The position numbers were made by a program, and so were the translations under genes. Below the pieces are notes generated by a model. That model saw nothing but the letters and a program-made list of their open reading frames with translations, had not been told where the DNA came from and ran no database searches. Positions 9,571-20,690 of a stretch of 64,000 nucleotides of DNA are shown here, one piece after another. The number at the start of each line of letters is the position of its first letter. Within the stretch, counting starts at the first letter, position 1. Origin of the DNA: Podospora pseudocomata (taxonomy: Eukaryota; Ascomycota; Sordariomycetes; Sordariales; Podosporaceae); the NCBI RefSeq assembly GCF_035222375.1, contig NC_085887.1:37501-101500 (forward strand), read 5' to 3'.

Positions 9571-10959
9571 ATGGCCCCGTGCAAACATGCAAACCTGTTG
9601 CTCGATGTATCGCCAAACGCGACCCAGGCTGGATTCGCGCGCCCACCGGCCGTCAAGAGAAGAGCAGCAGCATCCCTTGCCAGCCGCATAGAACCAGACA
9701 CGGCTGATGAAGAAGAAGCCCAAAATCTCGCTGGCACCTTTCCAGGTCCCTTGGTCCTCCCAGATGACCTGCTGTCCGTCTACCCCAAAGACCCCGACTC
9801 TGGGCAGACAGTCAAGGTCTGGCAAAGGTCCAAACACCGCAACCGCCTCAACGCCGGCACCCCCAACACCATCCATGTTGCTGCACCACCCTCCTACTCC
9901 CCCAAGATGAAGCACATGAGGGAGTGGATCGTCCCCCTCACCGCCACCGAGGGGGAAGAAGACGTCAGCCCCCCGAAACCAAAAGACCTAACCGATTACC
10001 TCTCCGCCTACTACCACCCTCTCCCCGTGACCCGAACCCCCAATCTCACCTGGGTCCCTTGGGAAGATGATGATCGCCCACCAAACGCTACAAAGGACGA
10101 AAATAGGTACATCGGCCTCAAGCAAGGTCAGAACATCACCCGGATCCGCACCCGCCCCTGCCCCGATGGCGCCTACGAGCGGCAGCTGAACCTGGGCGAC
10201 ATTTTGGACGGGCTGTTGCACATGGTCAAAGAGATCCACCCCCGGTACGCGCTTGTGATGATGCTTCATCACGATCTGTACGAGGACGAGACGGACGATT
10301 TCTGCTGCGGGAGGGCGTACGGCGGGAGCAGGGTGTCGGTTGTGACGTCGAGTAGGTATCATCCTGGGCTGGACTGGTACCAGGAGATTGAACGGGCGCA
10401 CATGTGGCCTGCGAGTCACTGTGGGAATTTTGTGAGGAGGAAGTGTGGGATACGGTCTGGAGCGGGGGTGAAGAGGAGGAAGGTGATGATGGTTGAGGGG
10501 GACGGTGCTGGGGAGGGCAAGGGGGGGGGGACGGCCATGAGGGCGGCCGTGGATGCGTATGTTGCTGCGCCGGCGCCCGAGAAGGACTTGGCGGGGTTGT
10601 GGTTTGGGAGGACGGCGCTGACGGCTTCGCACGAGCTGGGGCATTGTTTTTGTTTGGGGCATTGCAATTACTATGCTTGCGCCATGCAGGGGACAGCGGG
10701 GATCGTGGAGGATGTGAGGCAGCCGCCGTATTTGTGTCCGGTTTGTTTGGAGAAGGTGATTTCGGGGTTCTTGGAGGTGAAGGAGTATGCAAACATTGGG
10801 AGGGAGAGGTTGATACTACAGAGGTATAAGAAGCTGCATGAGTTTTGCACCAGTAAGACAAGGGCGGGGGTCAAGATGTTTGCGGGTTATGGAGCCTGGT
10901 TGGGTAAGAGGATCGAGGCACTCAAAGCCGAGGAGGAGGGGGGCGAGGGGCAGCTGTAG
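9571..10959 (+). CDS. Archaemetzincin-type zinc metalloprotease
   Basis: This is an intronless gene for a 462-residue protein. The archaemetzincin signature lies at residues 354-396: HELGH (354-358), a third zinc-ligand histidine at 364, then HCNYYACAM, and 17 residues later LCPVC. The HC...C.M...CxxC pattern forms the second zinc site that defines the AMZ family. The N-terminal 110 residues are low in conservation. The active-site Glu is present (E355). One departure from the usual HExxHxxGxxH is a cysteine at 361 where glycine is expected. The family includes human AMZ1 and AMZ2, whose physiological substrates are poorly defined. The C-terminal tail is acidic. Confidence 0.85.
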   Translation: MAPCKHANLLLDVSPNATQAGFARPPAVKRRAAASLASRIEPDTADEEEAQNLAGTFPGPLVLPDDLLSVYPKDPDSGQTVKVWQRSKHRNRLNAGTPNTIHVAAPPSYSPKMKHMREWIVPLTATEGEEDVSPPKPKDLTDYLSAYYHPLPVTRTPNLTWVPWEDDDRPPNATKDENRYIGLKQGQNITRIRTRPCPDGAYERQLNLGDILDGLLHMVKEIHPRYALVMMLHHDLYEDETDDFCCGRAYGGSRVSVVTSSRYHPGLDWYQEIERAHMWPASHCGNFVRRKCGIRSGAGVKRRKVMMVEGDGAGEGKGGGTAMRAAVDAYVAAPAPEKDLAGLWFGRTALTASHELGHCFCLGHCNYYACAMQGTAGIVEDVRQPPYLCPVCLEKVISGFLEVKEYANIGRERLILQRYKKLHEFCTSKTRAGVKMFAGYGAWLGKRIEALKAEEEGGEGQL

Positions 10960-11058
10960 CCATTGATCTAACAAATGATAGCGAGTAATAACTAGACCAA
11001 AAGCCTTCTCTGCTGGTTTATAATGAAGGGAAGCGTGGGAAGCAACATGTACCGGGCA

Positions 11059-12198
11059 TCAAGGGGTGAGGGCAATGAGCTTCCCAAACTGGGTGTTCTT
11101 CGAAGCAACCGCCCATGCCTCGTCAATCTCATCCAACTTGAACCTGCCAACAACCTCAACGCCAGTCTCCGGTCCAAGCCTCAGCACGCCAGACTCGGCC
11201 ATCTTGACAATCTGTTGGGCGTCAGCCCTGTCATACATGTATTGCCCCTTGACCGTCAAGCTCTTCCATACAATCATGGAATACGTTACCGAGAGACCCT
11301 CTGGGAGCACGCCCATAAGCGAGGCCCTCCCATAGTTCCTTAAGGCCTTGAAGCAGCTACCCACATGGGTGCTTCCTGTTGCAGCAGCCGGACTGATATC
11401 AAGGTATGCATCCACCGGCCCCCAGCTTGTCAGCTTCTGCACATCCCCGTCTTCATCCCCAGACATGGGGACAATCTGGATCTTCCCCCTGGGATACAAC
11501 CCCTGAATCTGTTTCAGAATCTCCATATTTCTCCCCATTACAATGACCTGCCCGGCCCCCATCGCGACAGCAACCTCTACCGCAGCACCGCCAAACTGGC
11601 CCGTAGCCGGCGCAACAATCACCCTCTCCCCCGCCCGCAGCCCGATACCCTTCCACCCCCCCAGCACAACAAGCTGCACAGGCAACTGCAACAGATTCTC
11701 GACACTGTACCCCAACCCACCATCCCCCTTTGGCTTACAAAGCCTCTCCTCATCCAACGGCTCGACGTTCTCCAACGGGGCAAGGATATACTCGGCATAA
11801 GAGCCATTCTTCCAGTTCTTCTCGATCCACTCCCTGCTGGCGGGCACTCCGCCGTCAAAAGTGCCCCAAACAGCTTGGATCTCGTCCGGGTTGTCCCTCG
11901 CCCGGAGAAAGGACTGGATCATGACGAGCTTGCCGACGGGGAGGGAGGTGGTGTCCGGGCCGGGCTGGACTACGCGGCCGATGGCGTACCCCCCGCCGAG
12001 GATCATGTCGGGGGCAAGGGTGAAACCTACTTTTCCAGAGTAGATGTCGTAGACCTTTTGGGAAACCTGGGCGGCGAGGACGCGGATTAGGACGGAGCCG
12101 GGGACCACGGTGGGGACGGGGACGGTGCGGAGGGTGATTTGAGGATCGGGGGAGATGGTGGGGAGGTGGAGGGCGCGCATGTGGGTTGGGAGGGACAT
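11059..12198 (-). CDS. NAD(P)H-dependent medium-chain dehydrogenase/quinone-oxidoreductase-like protein
   Basis: The protein has 379 residues if it starts at the ATG at 12198 (MSLPTHMRALHLP). An upstream in-frame ATG at 12339 is less likely. The N-terminal GroES-like fold is followed by a Rossmann domain with the nucleotide-binding segment VIVAPATGQFGGAAVEVAVAMGAGQVI. The catalytic-zinc ligands of classical alcohol dehydrogenases are not evident, which fits the zinc-free quinone-reductase or enoyl-reductase branch. It is divergently arranged with a Zn2Cys6 regulator, sharing about 670 bp of upstream DNA, so co-regulation is plausible. The substrate is unknown. Confidence 0.8.
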   Translation of the reverse strand: MSLPTHMRALHLPTISPDPQITLRTVPVPTVVPGSVLIRVLAAQVSQKVYDIYSGKVGFTLAPDMILGGGYAIGRVVQPGPDTTSLPVGKLVMIQSFLRARDNPDEIQAVWGTFDGGVPASREWIEKNWKNGSYAEYILAPLENVEPLDEERLCKPKGDGGLGYSVENLLQLPVQLVVLGGWKGIGLRAGERVIVAPATGQFGGAAVEVAVAMGAGQVIVMGRNMEILKQIQGLYPRGKIQIVPMSGDEDGDVQKLTSWGPVDAYLDISPAAATGSTHVGSCFKALRNYGRASLMGVLPEGLSVTYSMIVWKSLTVKGQYMYDRADAQQIVKMAESGVLRLGPETGVEVVGRFKLDEIDEAWAVASKNTQFGKLIALTP

Positions 12199-12864
12199 TT
12201 TGGTGTTGTGGTTTTGTTTGTACGTATGAGTGACAAAGTCTTGTCTGATGTGTCCAGACTCTTGTTTGTTGGTGAGAGATACCTGCCGTACCTTGCTCGC
12301 AACAACAGTTTTGAGGACCTTCCTTTTATACCCCATCATCCTGCCAAGGTGCTGCCATGTTGTTGTCGTTTTGCCGGCGCGATGGCTTTCCTTCTGCCGT
12401 ATTGTGGTTCACCAGTCCCATCCTTCTGTCGTCCATAATCCATAATACCTTACTTTACTTCCGGGGGCTACGACCTACTTGGCTGCCAATGACATGTGGT
12501 TGGCCAAACGGGCGACAAGGCACATCACGGGGTTAGTGTACTTTTGGAATACGCATTGCGGTTAGCGTGGTTTTTTCCGGGCCAATGATTGTGGACCGTT
12601 GGGAATAGCGGGACTGGACCGATTTCAAATGGGAACAGTCTGGACTTCTGACCTGAAGGCCGTCTTTCATATTTTGCTCATCTCTCAACATCAACAAACT
12701 TGTGTTGGGGTTTGAATACGATTAGAGGATGATCTTCCCGTCTGTCGCCGAGTATTCCAAAACCTTTTGGGCAAACAACAACAAGGAACTCTCCCTCCGG
12801 CGTTACCGGCCCCACCTCTCGGGCCAGGATCCGCTAATCTCCACCTTTCGACCACCCTCCGACC
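12199..12864. promoter_or_regulatory. Shared intergenic promoter region
   Basis: These 666 bp separate two divergent start codons: the oxidoreductase on the minus strand and the Zn2Cys6 regulator on the plus strand. No specific operator could be proved by eye. Confidence 0.45.
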
Positions 12865-14340
12865 ATGTCGAGCAGCAACATGGCGTCTGTAAAGAGCAGC
12901 GGCATCGTAAAAGCAAAGTCTGGATCGAAAGCAGACACCAGCTTCCGTAAACGTAAAAGCCATACCAAATCCCGTAGCGGGTGCGTCAACTGCAAACTCC
13001 GCCACATCAAGGTATGGTTTTCTTTGCTGTTATCACCCCATTTTCGTTGGTCCTAACCGGAGCAGTGTGACGAATCAAAGCCGATATGCAACAACTGCAC
13101 CAGCTTCCGTGTATCGTGCACATATGACCGCACCCTCAAGTCATCCGAGGCACTCGCTCTTCAGCCATGGTCAGAGCAGGTGTTTCCGTTGGTCAACGCC
13201 AGAGAGACTCATCTAACATATGCATCTCTCGCCAGCTTGTCGCTGAACCGTCAGGTGTTGACCATGCTCAACGACCACATTCGGGAATCCGATGCGCAGG
13301 CTGTGAAGAATGGCTTTCTGTTCAAGGATCAGCATTTGAGATATCTGAATCAGTTCCATGAGAAGACCATCTTGTCGCTCAAGATGAACCACAGACTGGA
13401 TCTGTACCGCAGGGAGAGTGTCAGATTGGCCATTCGGGTATTCTTACTCCCTTAACATGTCACAATGCCTTCAGTGCTAACCAACCAGGAACCCTTCCTC
13501 CTCCACCTCGTCCTCGCCGTAACCCTCATGCACGAACGCCTCGCCGCCTCCCCCCTCACCACCGAGCCCCCTTCCATCCAAGAGCTCTACCACCACGCCA
13601 CCGGCTCCTCCCAGCTCAACCAGCTTCTATCCAGCCACCCCTCCCAACTCAGCCGCGTGCAAAAAGACGCCATGTTCATGGGCACCATCCTCCTCGCCTG
13701 CACCTCCTTCGCCCAGCTCGACGCCTCCCTCCCCCTAGCCTCCCACTGGCCCTTCGTCTCCTCCCCTCACGACCTCGACTGGCTCAAGATCTGCTCGGGA
13801 AAGCGCGTCGTCCAAAAGCTAGCCGATACTCACGCTGCTGATTCCGCGCTGAGGGATATCTCCTACGAGTTTGTCCTTTCCGGTCCCGCCGCGAGGGTAG
13901 AACTCCTTCCCGAGGAAGACGCGATTGCCCGGCTGCCGGAGCCGTTGAGGAGGCTGTTGAGGTTGGATCACGCGGGTGCGTCGGCCAAGACGAACGCGTA
14001 TTATGACGCTGGGGTGGTGGTGGGGAGGGTTCTGCCGTTGGAGATAAGCGAGGATAACCTGCTTGTGTCTTTGGTGCTGGTAAGTTTTCTGCCGGTCAGG
14101 TTCAGGGAGATGCTGGAGGAAAAGGACGCAAAGGCGCTGCTGTTGTTTGCGTGGTATCATGCCAAGATTGGGCAGTTTGGGAGGTGGTGGGTTTGGAGGA
14201 GGGCGGTGACTGAGGGGAGGGCTATTTTGGCTTATTTGGAGAGGTACTATGGGGGAACGGTGGGTGGGGATGAGGAGCTGTTGGGGTATCCGAAGAAGTG
14301 GTGTGGGATGGAGGTGATGGTGAATGAGGGGATGACTTGA
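12865..14340 (+). CDS. Zn2Cys6 transcription factor (fungal-specific, sterol-uptake-control-like)
   Basis: Three exons, 12865-13011, 13066-13437 and 13489-14340, encode 456 residues. The introns are GT-AG, the second with a TGCTAAC branch. The binuclear zinc cluster uses C40, C43, C50, C57, C60 and C67 in exact CX2CX6CX6CX2CX6C spacing, and is split by intron 1 just before C50. A basic segment (RKRKSHTKSR) precedes it. The rest is a long helical effector region without a second recognisable motif. The cluster sequence (GCVNCKLRHIKCDE...) resembles the Upc2-type group, but regulation of sterols is not shown. The first exon's end could extend into the intron only by breaking the zinc cluster. 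Confidence 0.88.
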
Positions 14341-15038
14341 TTGGTTGTGCAGTATTTTTGTGCTGTTGGGGAAGAAGGAGGACAGGTTCATGCTAGAGCT
14401 GTATGTAGGTATGCTTCAAGAAGCGCTCTGAAGCACCGCCTTGCCGAACCTATTATCTAGTGATAACACGATGCATAGGTACCTACCTGTCTTATCTCGG
14501 TAGGTAGGTATATGTGGTTACACTACTACTGTTGAAATATGTAAAGATGAGCCAAATTGGGAGTGGTGGATGAATAAGGTGCCTGGTAGGTAGGTAGGTA
14601 GGTACCAGGTAATCTGAAAGCCAAGAGATCATGTTCCCCCATGCCAAAGCTTTGGCAGAGATTATCAACAACTTCAAACAACACCCGATTCCCTGCTGCT
14701 TCGAGCTCCCAACATGATGACAGCTTGCCTCAGGGTTAATGTCCGTCATCTTCCCTGGGCGCTGGAGATGTCGACAAAGAAATCCCCCAACCCTTCAAAC
14801 CGCCAAGACGGGACCCAAGTGTCGCAAAGAGTTGGAAGGTGTGAACCTGGGGGGTGTGGCAGTGCCCATCTTGGCAAAATGAGACACTGCCCTCAAAGCA
14901 TCTTGGCATTCGGTCTTCAAAAGTCACGACCACCCCGCAATCAGACACCTATCTGGATGTTGAGACGCAGCTACAACATCAACAACATTGTTTTTCGCTC
15001 TGAACAGATCAGATCAATCCCGGCCCAACTCACTCAAG
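14341..15038. other. Intergenic region with GGTAGGT hairpins
   Basis: No gene is supported. Two inverted GGTAGG/CCTACC arrangements lie at about 14478-14515 and 14581-14609. The second is a CCTGGTA...TACCAGG hairpin with GGTA repeats in its loop. Confidence 0.5.
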
Positions 15039-16050
15039 ATGTCATTCGCACCCCCACCATACCTCCCGCCCCCACCAAAAGACAACCCTCCCACCATCTC
15101 CCACGGTGCCCTCCCAACCGAAGAACCTCCAGCCTACTCCCAGCTAGAATCAACAACCTTCGACCCGAACGACCCCATGCCCCCAGCCACCTTTTCCGTC
15201 CACGGCCGCTTCATCTACGCCTCCCCCTCCCCCTCCACACCCCCGAGCTCAGACCCCTCCTACCAAACCGATTACCCCATCCTGACACCCACACACGGTT
15301 CTCGAACAGTCAACTTTCAGCGCGTGCAGTACAGGTACCGAGCCTCCAACGCCACCGGCAGGCCCGTCATCTCCCACCGCGGCAAAGACCTCTACACCCT
15401 GTCCCACCACCTGCCCATCCTGGGGATGCCCTTCCAGGCTATGGCCGTTCCCAAGAGTCGAAAGACGCTTGGGGAGGTGCATATTGCCAAGTCGCCTGCT
15501 TTTCACACAGGGTACCGCGCGAATAGGGTATTGCCTGATCATGAGGTTGCCAGGTTGGAGAGGAAGGGGGAGAAGGTGCCGAAGGAGTATCACTTTCAGA
15601 TCAAGGAGGGGGGGGCTGAGAGATGGGTGTGGAAAGATTCGAATGGAAGGGCGGTGGCCTTTCAGTGGAGGGGGCAAAGAAGTGAGTTTGGCGGTGGTGA
15701 TGGTCAGCCGGGGAGTAGTCGGGATCCGGATGGGGGGGTTGGTGATGGGGGGGGATGGGGGGTGCCCAGGCTCCAGGTTCTGGTGGAGTTAGACAGGAGG
15801 ACGCTGGATAGTTTGGTGGCGGTGTGGTGTCTGTGGGCGATGCATTTGCATCATGAGGCTACGGCACCCAAGAAGACCTGGGAAGATCGTATGTCCTCCT
15901 ATAAGTTGATCACGCTGCTCGAGAGGTGGCCGAGGTGTTTATTCCACTTTTATGGCGTGTGCTAACTATAAGTTGGCAGGATTGACCTTGATGGCGAGGA
16001 AGAGACCGGAGGGTACGCCACAGGGGGGCTTTTATACTATGAAGTTTTAA
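15039..16050 (+). CDS. Conserved-looking fungal protein with proline-rich N-terminus, unknown function
   Basis: Two exons, 15039-15888 and 15980-16050, encode 306 residues. The 91-bp intron (GTATGT start, GTGCTAAC branch, GGCAG end) restores a short positively charged C-terminus ending YTMKF. The start at 15039 has the context CAAGATGTC. An upstream in-frame ATG lies at 14988. Residues 1-50 are rich in Pro (PPPYLPPPPK, a PPAY motif). Then follow a beta-rich core (FSVHGRFIYAS, VQYRYRASN) and a glycine-rich linker (about 230-255). A conserved-looking segment LVAVWCLWAMHLHHEA precedes the intron. I do not recognise a family. Confidence 0.7.
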
Positions 16051-16193
16051 TGGTTGGATGCATAGAAGCACAGGGGTTGGGTGGAGAAGGATGGTCGTGG
16101 TTGGAAACAAATGATACCCTGGACGATGGATCAAATTGAATGAAGAACCGATGTTGTTCTCTCACATAATGATAGACTCAAGAAGCAGTGTGT

Positions 16194-17525
16194 CTACTTT
16201 GAATCTGCGCCCATGTCGCATAAAAAGCCACTGGCTGCTCTCCCGTTTTCCTCGACAACATCGTAGTTCCAAATCCTCTCAAACTTGGCAGATATCTCTT
16301 CCCCAAACTTGACCTTGTCGTTGCCGACTCTTTGATCCTGCCACTGAAAAAGATCCACGGCCTCTCGAGTCGCCTGGACAACCCACTGGGTCCTCTCAAA
16401 GCGGGCATCGTTGTATCCTTTCAGTGCAGCCTCCACAATTGCACGCTCGTCTTTGACTGAAGTAGACCCCGCCTCCAGCTTGTCGTTGAGATGGCTCAAT
16501 AATGTGGCCAAGAAGTATGCATCTTCTATCCCAAGCCCTCCCCCAGCACCAAGATGAGGGCCAGTGGCATGCGCCGCATCACCAGCAAGGCACACCCTTC
16601 CTCTGATATAAGTGGACGCTGGGTTCTCAGCCATATCGAAGATTGCCCACTTTTCCATCTCATCCGGGAAGAGCTGAGCAATGTTTCTGGCCGTCTCATT
16701 CCATCCCTGAAGTGCATCAATCACCTCCTTTCTGGACCCCTGACAGGTATGTCTTCCTTGCGCCACCAAACCCTCTGGCCAATCCCTGTTCTTATCCGAG
16801 ATGACAACCAGTACGTTTAAAACGGAGCTGTTTCCCACGGGATATGTGATGATGTGAGAGTCTGGCCCATTGTACATGAACCTCGTCGAGCACTTGTACT
16901 TCCCAATCGCTTGGACAGCCTGGTCCATCGGGACCAACGACCGGTAGCAAAACCTTTGCGAGTATCCCGGGTATGCCGCCTTCACTAGATTCTTCCCCGT
17001 CGATCCCAGCACGTAGTGCCTCACTTGAGATCTGATTCCATCACAACCCACCACCACAGTGGCATTGACCTTACTCCCGTCTTTAAAACTGACCAGCACC
17101 CCATTGTCCGTTTCCCGAATTCCCTCGAGCTCCTTTCCAAACTCGACCGATCCAGAGGGCAGCAGTGATGCCCACGCGTCCAAAATGTCACTCCTCTTGC
17201 ACCCTTGAAACCCATCCTTGCCCACGAACTTCTTGTACATCAACTCCCCCTCCTCAGAATGCCCGTTGACCCACTGGAAGTAGTCTTCTCCGTTGGGGTT
17301 TGCCACCCTCTTGAAAGCTTTCAGAACATCTTTGGACAGGTACCCCATCGCCTTTTCAGCATTGGGACTGAAGCCGAGGCCTGCGCCAATGTCCCGAAAC
17401 CCAGGAGCGCGCTCGTAAATGGTGAAGGGGACTTTGCGTTCGCGGAGGCCGAGGCCGAGGGTGATGCCGGTTATACCAGCCCCGATGATGGCGACGCGGA
17501 CGTCCTTGGTAGTGGCGCTGGGCAT
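16194..17525 (-). CDS. FAD-dependent monooxygenase (salicylate-hydroxylase-like)
   Basis: A single exon encodes 443 residues. The Rossmann dinucleotide motif VAIIGAGITGITLGLGL is at residues 10-26, a VVVGCDGIRSQVR motif sits near 160, and the second FAD motif GRVCLAGDAAHATGPHLGAGGG lies near residue 320. These place it in the aromatic-hydroxylase (PHBH-fold) class, which inserts oxygen into an aromatic or polyketide-derived substrate using NAD(P)H. It is divergent from the NADPH reductase gene that starts at 17924, with only about 400 bp between, which suggests a shared pathway. The substrate is not predictable from sequence. Confidence 0.88.
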   Translation of the reverse strand: MPSATTKDVRVAIIGAGITGITLGLGLRERKVPFTIYERAPGFRDIGAGLGFSPNAEKAMGYLSKDVLKAFKRVANPNGEDYFQWVNGHSEEGELMYKKFVGKDGFQGCKRSDILDAWASLLPSGSVEFGKELEGIRETDNGVLVSFKDGSKVNATVVVGCDGIRSQVRHYVLGSTGKNLVKAAYPGYSQRFCYRSLVPMDQAVQAIGKYKCSTRFMYNGPDSHIITYPVGNSSVLNVLVVISDKNRDWPEGLVAQGRHTCQGSRKEVIDALQGWNETARNIAQLFPDEMEKWAIFDMAENPASTYIRGRVCLAGDAAHATGPHLGAGGGLGIEDAYFLATLLSHLNDKLEAGSTSVKDERAIVEAALKGYNDARFERTQWVVQATREAVDLFQWQDQRVGNDKVKFGEEISAKFERIWNYDVVEENGRAASGFLCDMGADSK

Positions 17526-17923
17526 GTTTGGTTGTTACTGACGGTGTGGCAGATGATTGGGCAAACACAAAGCTTCAAGGTTGACGTCGAGACTGCTCTT
17601 CGGAACTAAAGCCGATGAGCTCAATAGCCAGATATGGGGAAGGAAGGATGACGAGGCAGGTGGGTTAAAGGTGTTTTCGGCAACGAGGTGGGGATATATG
17701 TACCGGAGTCCCGATGGAATGCACCTCAGTCAGCCACGCAGCCCGTCGCACCGGACTTTTGGCCGGTGCCCGAGCTGTATCCCTGGCGCAGTAGGTAGAT
17801 GGCGTCTTGCGAGTCGTGGACGCTGGAAAGCTCTGAACTTCAAGCAGAAAAACACCCCGGTTGTTTGTTGACTTCCATCCTTTCCTGGACGAAGACATTG
17901 TCAAGGGTGAAAAAGGTAGCAAG
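17526..17923. promoter_or_regulatory. Short divergent promoter region
   Basis: These 398 bp lie between the start codons of the FAD monooxygenase (minus) and the extended-SDR reductase (plus). This is the expected position of common regulatory sites. None was identified with confidence. Confidence 0.45.
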
Positions 17924-19068
17924 ATGACACTGATCAAAGTCCCTCAGACGCTGAAAAAGGAAAAGGTTCTCCTTACCGGTAAGTGTGCTCACTTCTCTTG
18001 TTAAGTTTCATGTGAGAGTTGACCATCCGACCAGGCGGCACTGGCTTCGTGGCCTCCCACGTCCTCGACTCCCTGGCAACCAACGGCCACCCTGTTGTCG
18101 TCACCGTCCGCTCAGAAGAAAAAGGCAACCGCCTCCTCCAATCCCTCTCTCACTTCGGCGCCTCCAACCAAGTCCAATACGCCATCGTCCCCGACATCTC
18201 CACCAAAAACGCCTTCGATCCCATCCTTCACGACCACCGCTTCACCTACGTAATTCACACCGCATCCCCCTATCAACTCTCCTTCGCCGACCCCGTCAAC
18301 GACTGCCTCAACCCCGCCATCAAGGGCACCACCTACCTCCTCGACTCCATCCACCGCCTCTGCCCCTCGGTCACCCGCGTGGTCATCACCTCCTCCAGCG
18401 CCGCTATCCTCAATCCGCCCAACCACCGCGATGTCTACGATGAGTCCTCGTGGTCAGATGTGAGCTGGGAGCAGGCCATGCAGCCAGAGCACACCTACCG
18501 TGCCAGCAAGAAATTCGCCGAGCAGGCTGCCTGGTCTTTTCTCGAGGAGCACAACCCGCGGTTCACCATCGCGACGATCAACAACACCTATACTTTTGGT
18601 CCGCTCTCGCGATCGCTGGCGAATTCGGCAAAGTTTAGCGCGGCAGATGTGAACACCTCCAACCGCCGGATTTGGGATCTGATTCATGGCAAGTGGCGAA
18701 ACCCAGATGGATCGGCGTGCATCCCGTCCACGGCGCCAGTGTTTACGTTTGTGGACGTGAGGGACGTCGCGGATGCGCACCTGGCGGCTTTGGCGGCGCC
18801 GGGACAGAGATATTACACTGTAGGAGGGTTCTTTTCCAACTATCAGATTGCAAGGATTGTGGACGAAGAGTTCAAGGGAGTGCTGGGGGATGATGTGCTC
18901 CCGAATCTGAAAGGGCAAGAGGATGATTTTGAGGAAGACAAGCACTGGAAGTTTGATGTGAGTAGGAGTGAGAAGGAGTTGGGGATACGGTATAGGGGGT
19001 TGAGAGAGTGTGTGAGGGATGCCGTGGTGAGTATGCTGGAGTTTGAAAAGGGGACGACTTTCAACTAG
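17924..19068 (+). CDS. NADPH-dependent aldehyde/ketone reductase (extended SDR, GRE2/DFR-like)
   Basis: Exons 17924-17978 and 18035-19068 encode 362 residues. The 56-bp intron splits the glycine-rich cofactor motif. After splicing it reads VLLTGGTGFVASHVLDSL, the TGxxGxxA/G signature of extended short-chain dehydrogenases. Further signs are the active-site serine region (VVITSSSAAI) and the YxxxK catalytic pair in TYRASKKFAEQAAWSF. The NNTYTFGP segment and a C-terminal substrate domain also fit the dihydroflavonol-reductase-like group, which reduces aldehydes or ketones. It is a divergent neighbour of the FAD monooxygenase and probably acts in the same pathway. Confidence 0.9.
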
Positions 19069-20690
19069 GAGTATCTGAGGTGGATCCTTTTGTTCATAGA
19101 GTTGAACCAGCCTGCTAGTGATAACCAAAGCTGTTTGCCTGTCGATTGTCTTCTTATTCTCTTTCCTTGAGCTTCAACTTCAAGACATCATCATGTACCT
19201 AAAATCAAATGATCTGCCGTTGATTCCAGTGACAGACAAAAAAGGTGCAATATCGATCCTTTCTCAGCAAAGATCCACTCCAGAATCAGGCACGGAATCT
19301 AGACACCTTAGGTAGATACCCTTTGGTTGACAGTTGATCGCGACCAAAGTTGACCACTTGTCATGTCCCTAAAGCCAGAGGCGGTGTGACCCCCTTTCCT
19401 TTTCCTTCGGAAGCTCGAGCATCGGGCATTGGCCCATCGGTAAGCCACTCAGAGCTTGTCTCGGTTGTGTCATCCTCACCACGGCAAAGGGTGGTCGCAC
19501 AGACGAACAACTGGACGATCTCCGTCAGTTGACTGTTGAGTGATACTGCAGCTGTACACAAACCACCCTAGTGATGATGTTGGTTCTGACGAGCGGCGAG
19601 TCCGAAGAGGATCATGATCGACTTGAATGTCTGGAACATGTATGTTGAAAGTGATATCAAAACAGGTTGCCTTGCCGCAAAGTTGGCCATACGGAGTGGC
19701 CCAGTTCGCTTCCAGATGACGGTATTCCAGGTTTCCCAAGTGGGGGACGGGATGGTGGTGTGCGGTCGAGTGCAGTGCACATGCTGCGCCGTAGGCTGGC
19801 ATCTGCGTGCAAGTGGTAATTAAGATGCGGAGACAAGATGCCAGCTCGGTTGGGCCATTGACGGTACCGCGCCCACCTAGACAAGGTACCTTGGGCGAAC
19901 CAAGTTGACATCTGGGCGATGGTGAGTGTGGGATATTGTAGCTATCGGATGGTATTATATATGGGCCTGAGATGAGGATGGACGACAAAGAAGCCTCTGC
20001 TGAGAAACGGCCTGCCGATATTGGCATTCGAGGCGCCTCGCCTACGGATAAAGCGAGGGGATGCAACAACGATGTGATGGGGGTGGAACCTGAAACAAGC
20101 CTAGCTGGGTGGATATCTCCGACACCTCCCCCGCTGTGCGTTGGAAGGTGGGGGAGGGGACGAGACAGGTCAAAACCAAACGAAAGAAAACAAAGCCAGG
20201 GATCCCGCCAGTTTTGTAAAAACTGTGGCCCTGACCAGACCCAGAGCCGTTGGAAGCTTGTCTTTTGATAACCCCACCTCGGTTTTATGCCTGCTAGGAT
20301 AGATGAAGAAGTCGATGCGTACGCATGTCCTTTTCCATCATCAACTAGTTTCCTGTGCCAAAGTTCCTCCTCTGCCTTGTTCTTGGTTCTTGTCGATGGC
20401 CTCAGGGCCAAGCACCTGCGCACCCCCGAGTACGGCGGCACGGACCCTTCGGTGGCACGCAACTTTTCGACGGCGTGCGCCGCGTGTCAGAGCACCGAGA
20501 GGGGGATATATGCTGCATGCGGTTTGGCGAGGTGTCTAGTAGGATCACTTGTGCCTCTCATATAGAAAACCGTCGTCTGTCCGGTCCACCCTGTACGCCG
20601 GAGCACCACCCATTCATTCATCCATCCATCCATCCATCCTCCTACTCCTCCTCCTCCTCCTCCTCCACTGCCGGATGTCATCGGGTTGTA
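19069..20690. other. Intergenic region and 5' leader of the RhoGAP-like gene
   Basis: No gene is supported; a long minus-strand frame at 19476-20462 has no domain and odd composition. Close to the next start there is a low-complexity tract of CATT/CCAT repeats followed by (TCC)n at about 20622-20674. Confidence 0.5.

Noticed and set aside
9988-10861. Long Pro/His/Arg-rich frames on the minus strand
   Set aside because: Antisense to the archaemetzincin. Composition is an artefact of GC-rich codons.
11365-12090. 241-codon open frame on the plus strand
   Set aside because: Antisense shadow of the medium-chain dehydrogenase, with no domain.
19476-20462. 328-codon minus-strand open frame
   Set aside because: No domain or splice logic, runs through the promoter and leader of the RhoGAP-like gene, and composition is unlike neighbours.
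20622-20674. CATT/CCAT/TCC repeats as a minisatellite element
   Set aside because: Simple low-complexity tract in a leader region. No array structure beyond slippage.
20355-20690. N-terminal extension of the RhoGAP-like protein
   Set aside because: Codons consist of CCAT and TCC simple repeats. More likely 5' leader.
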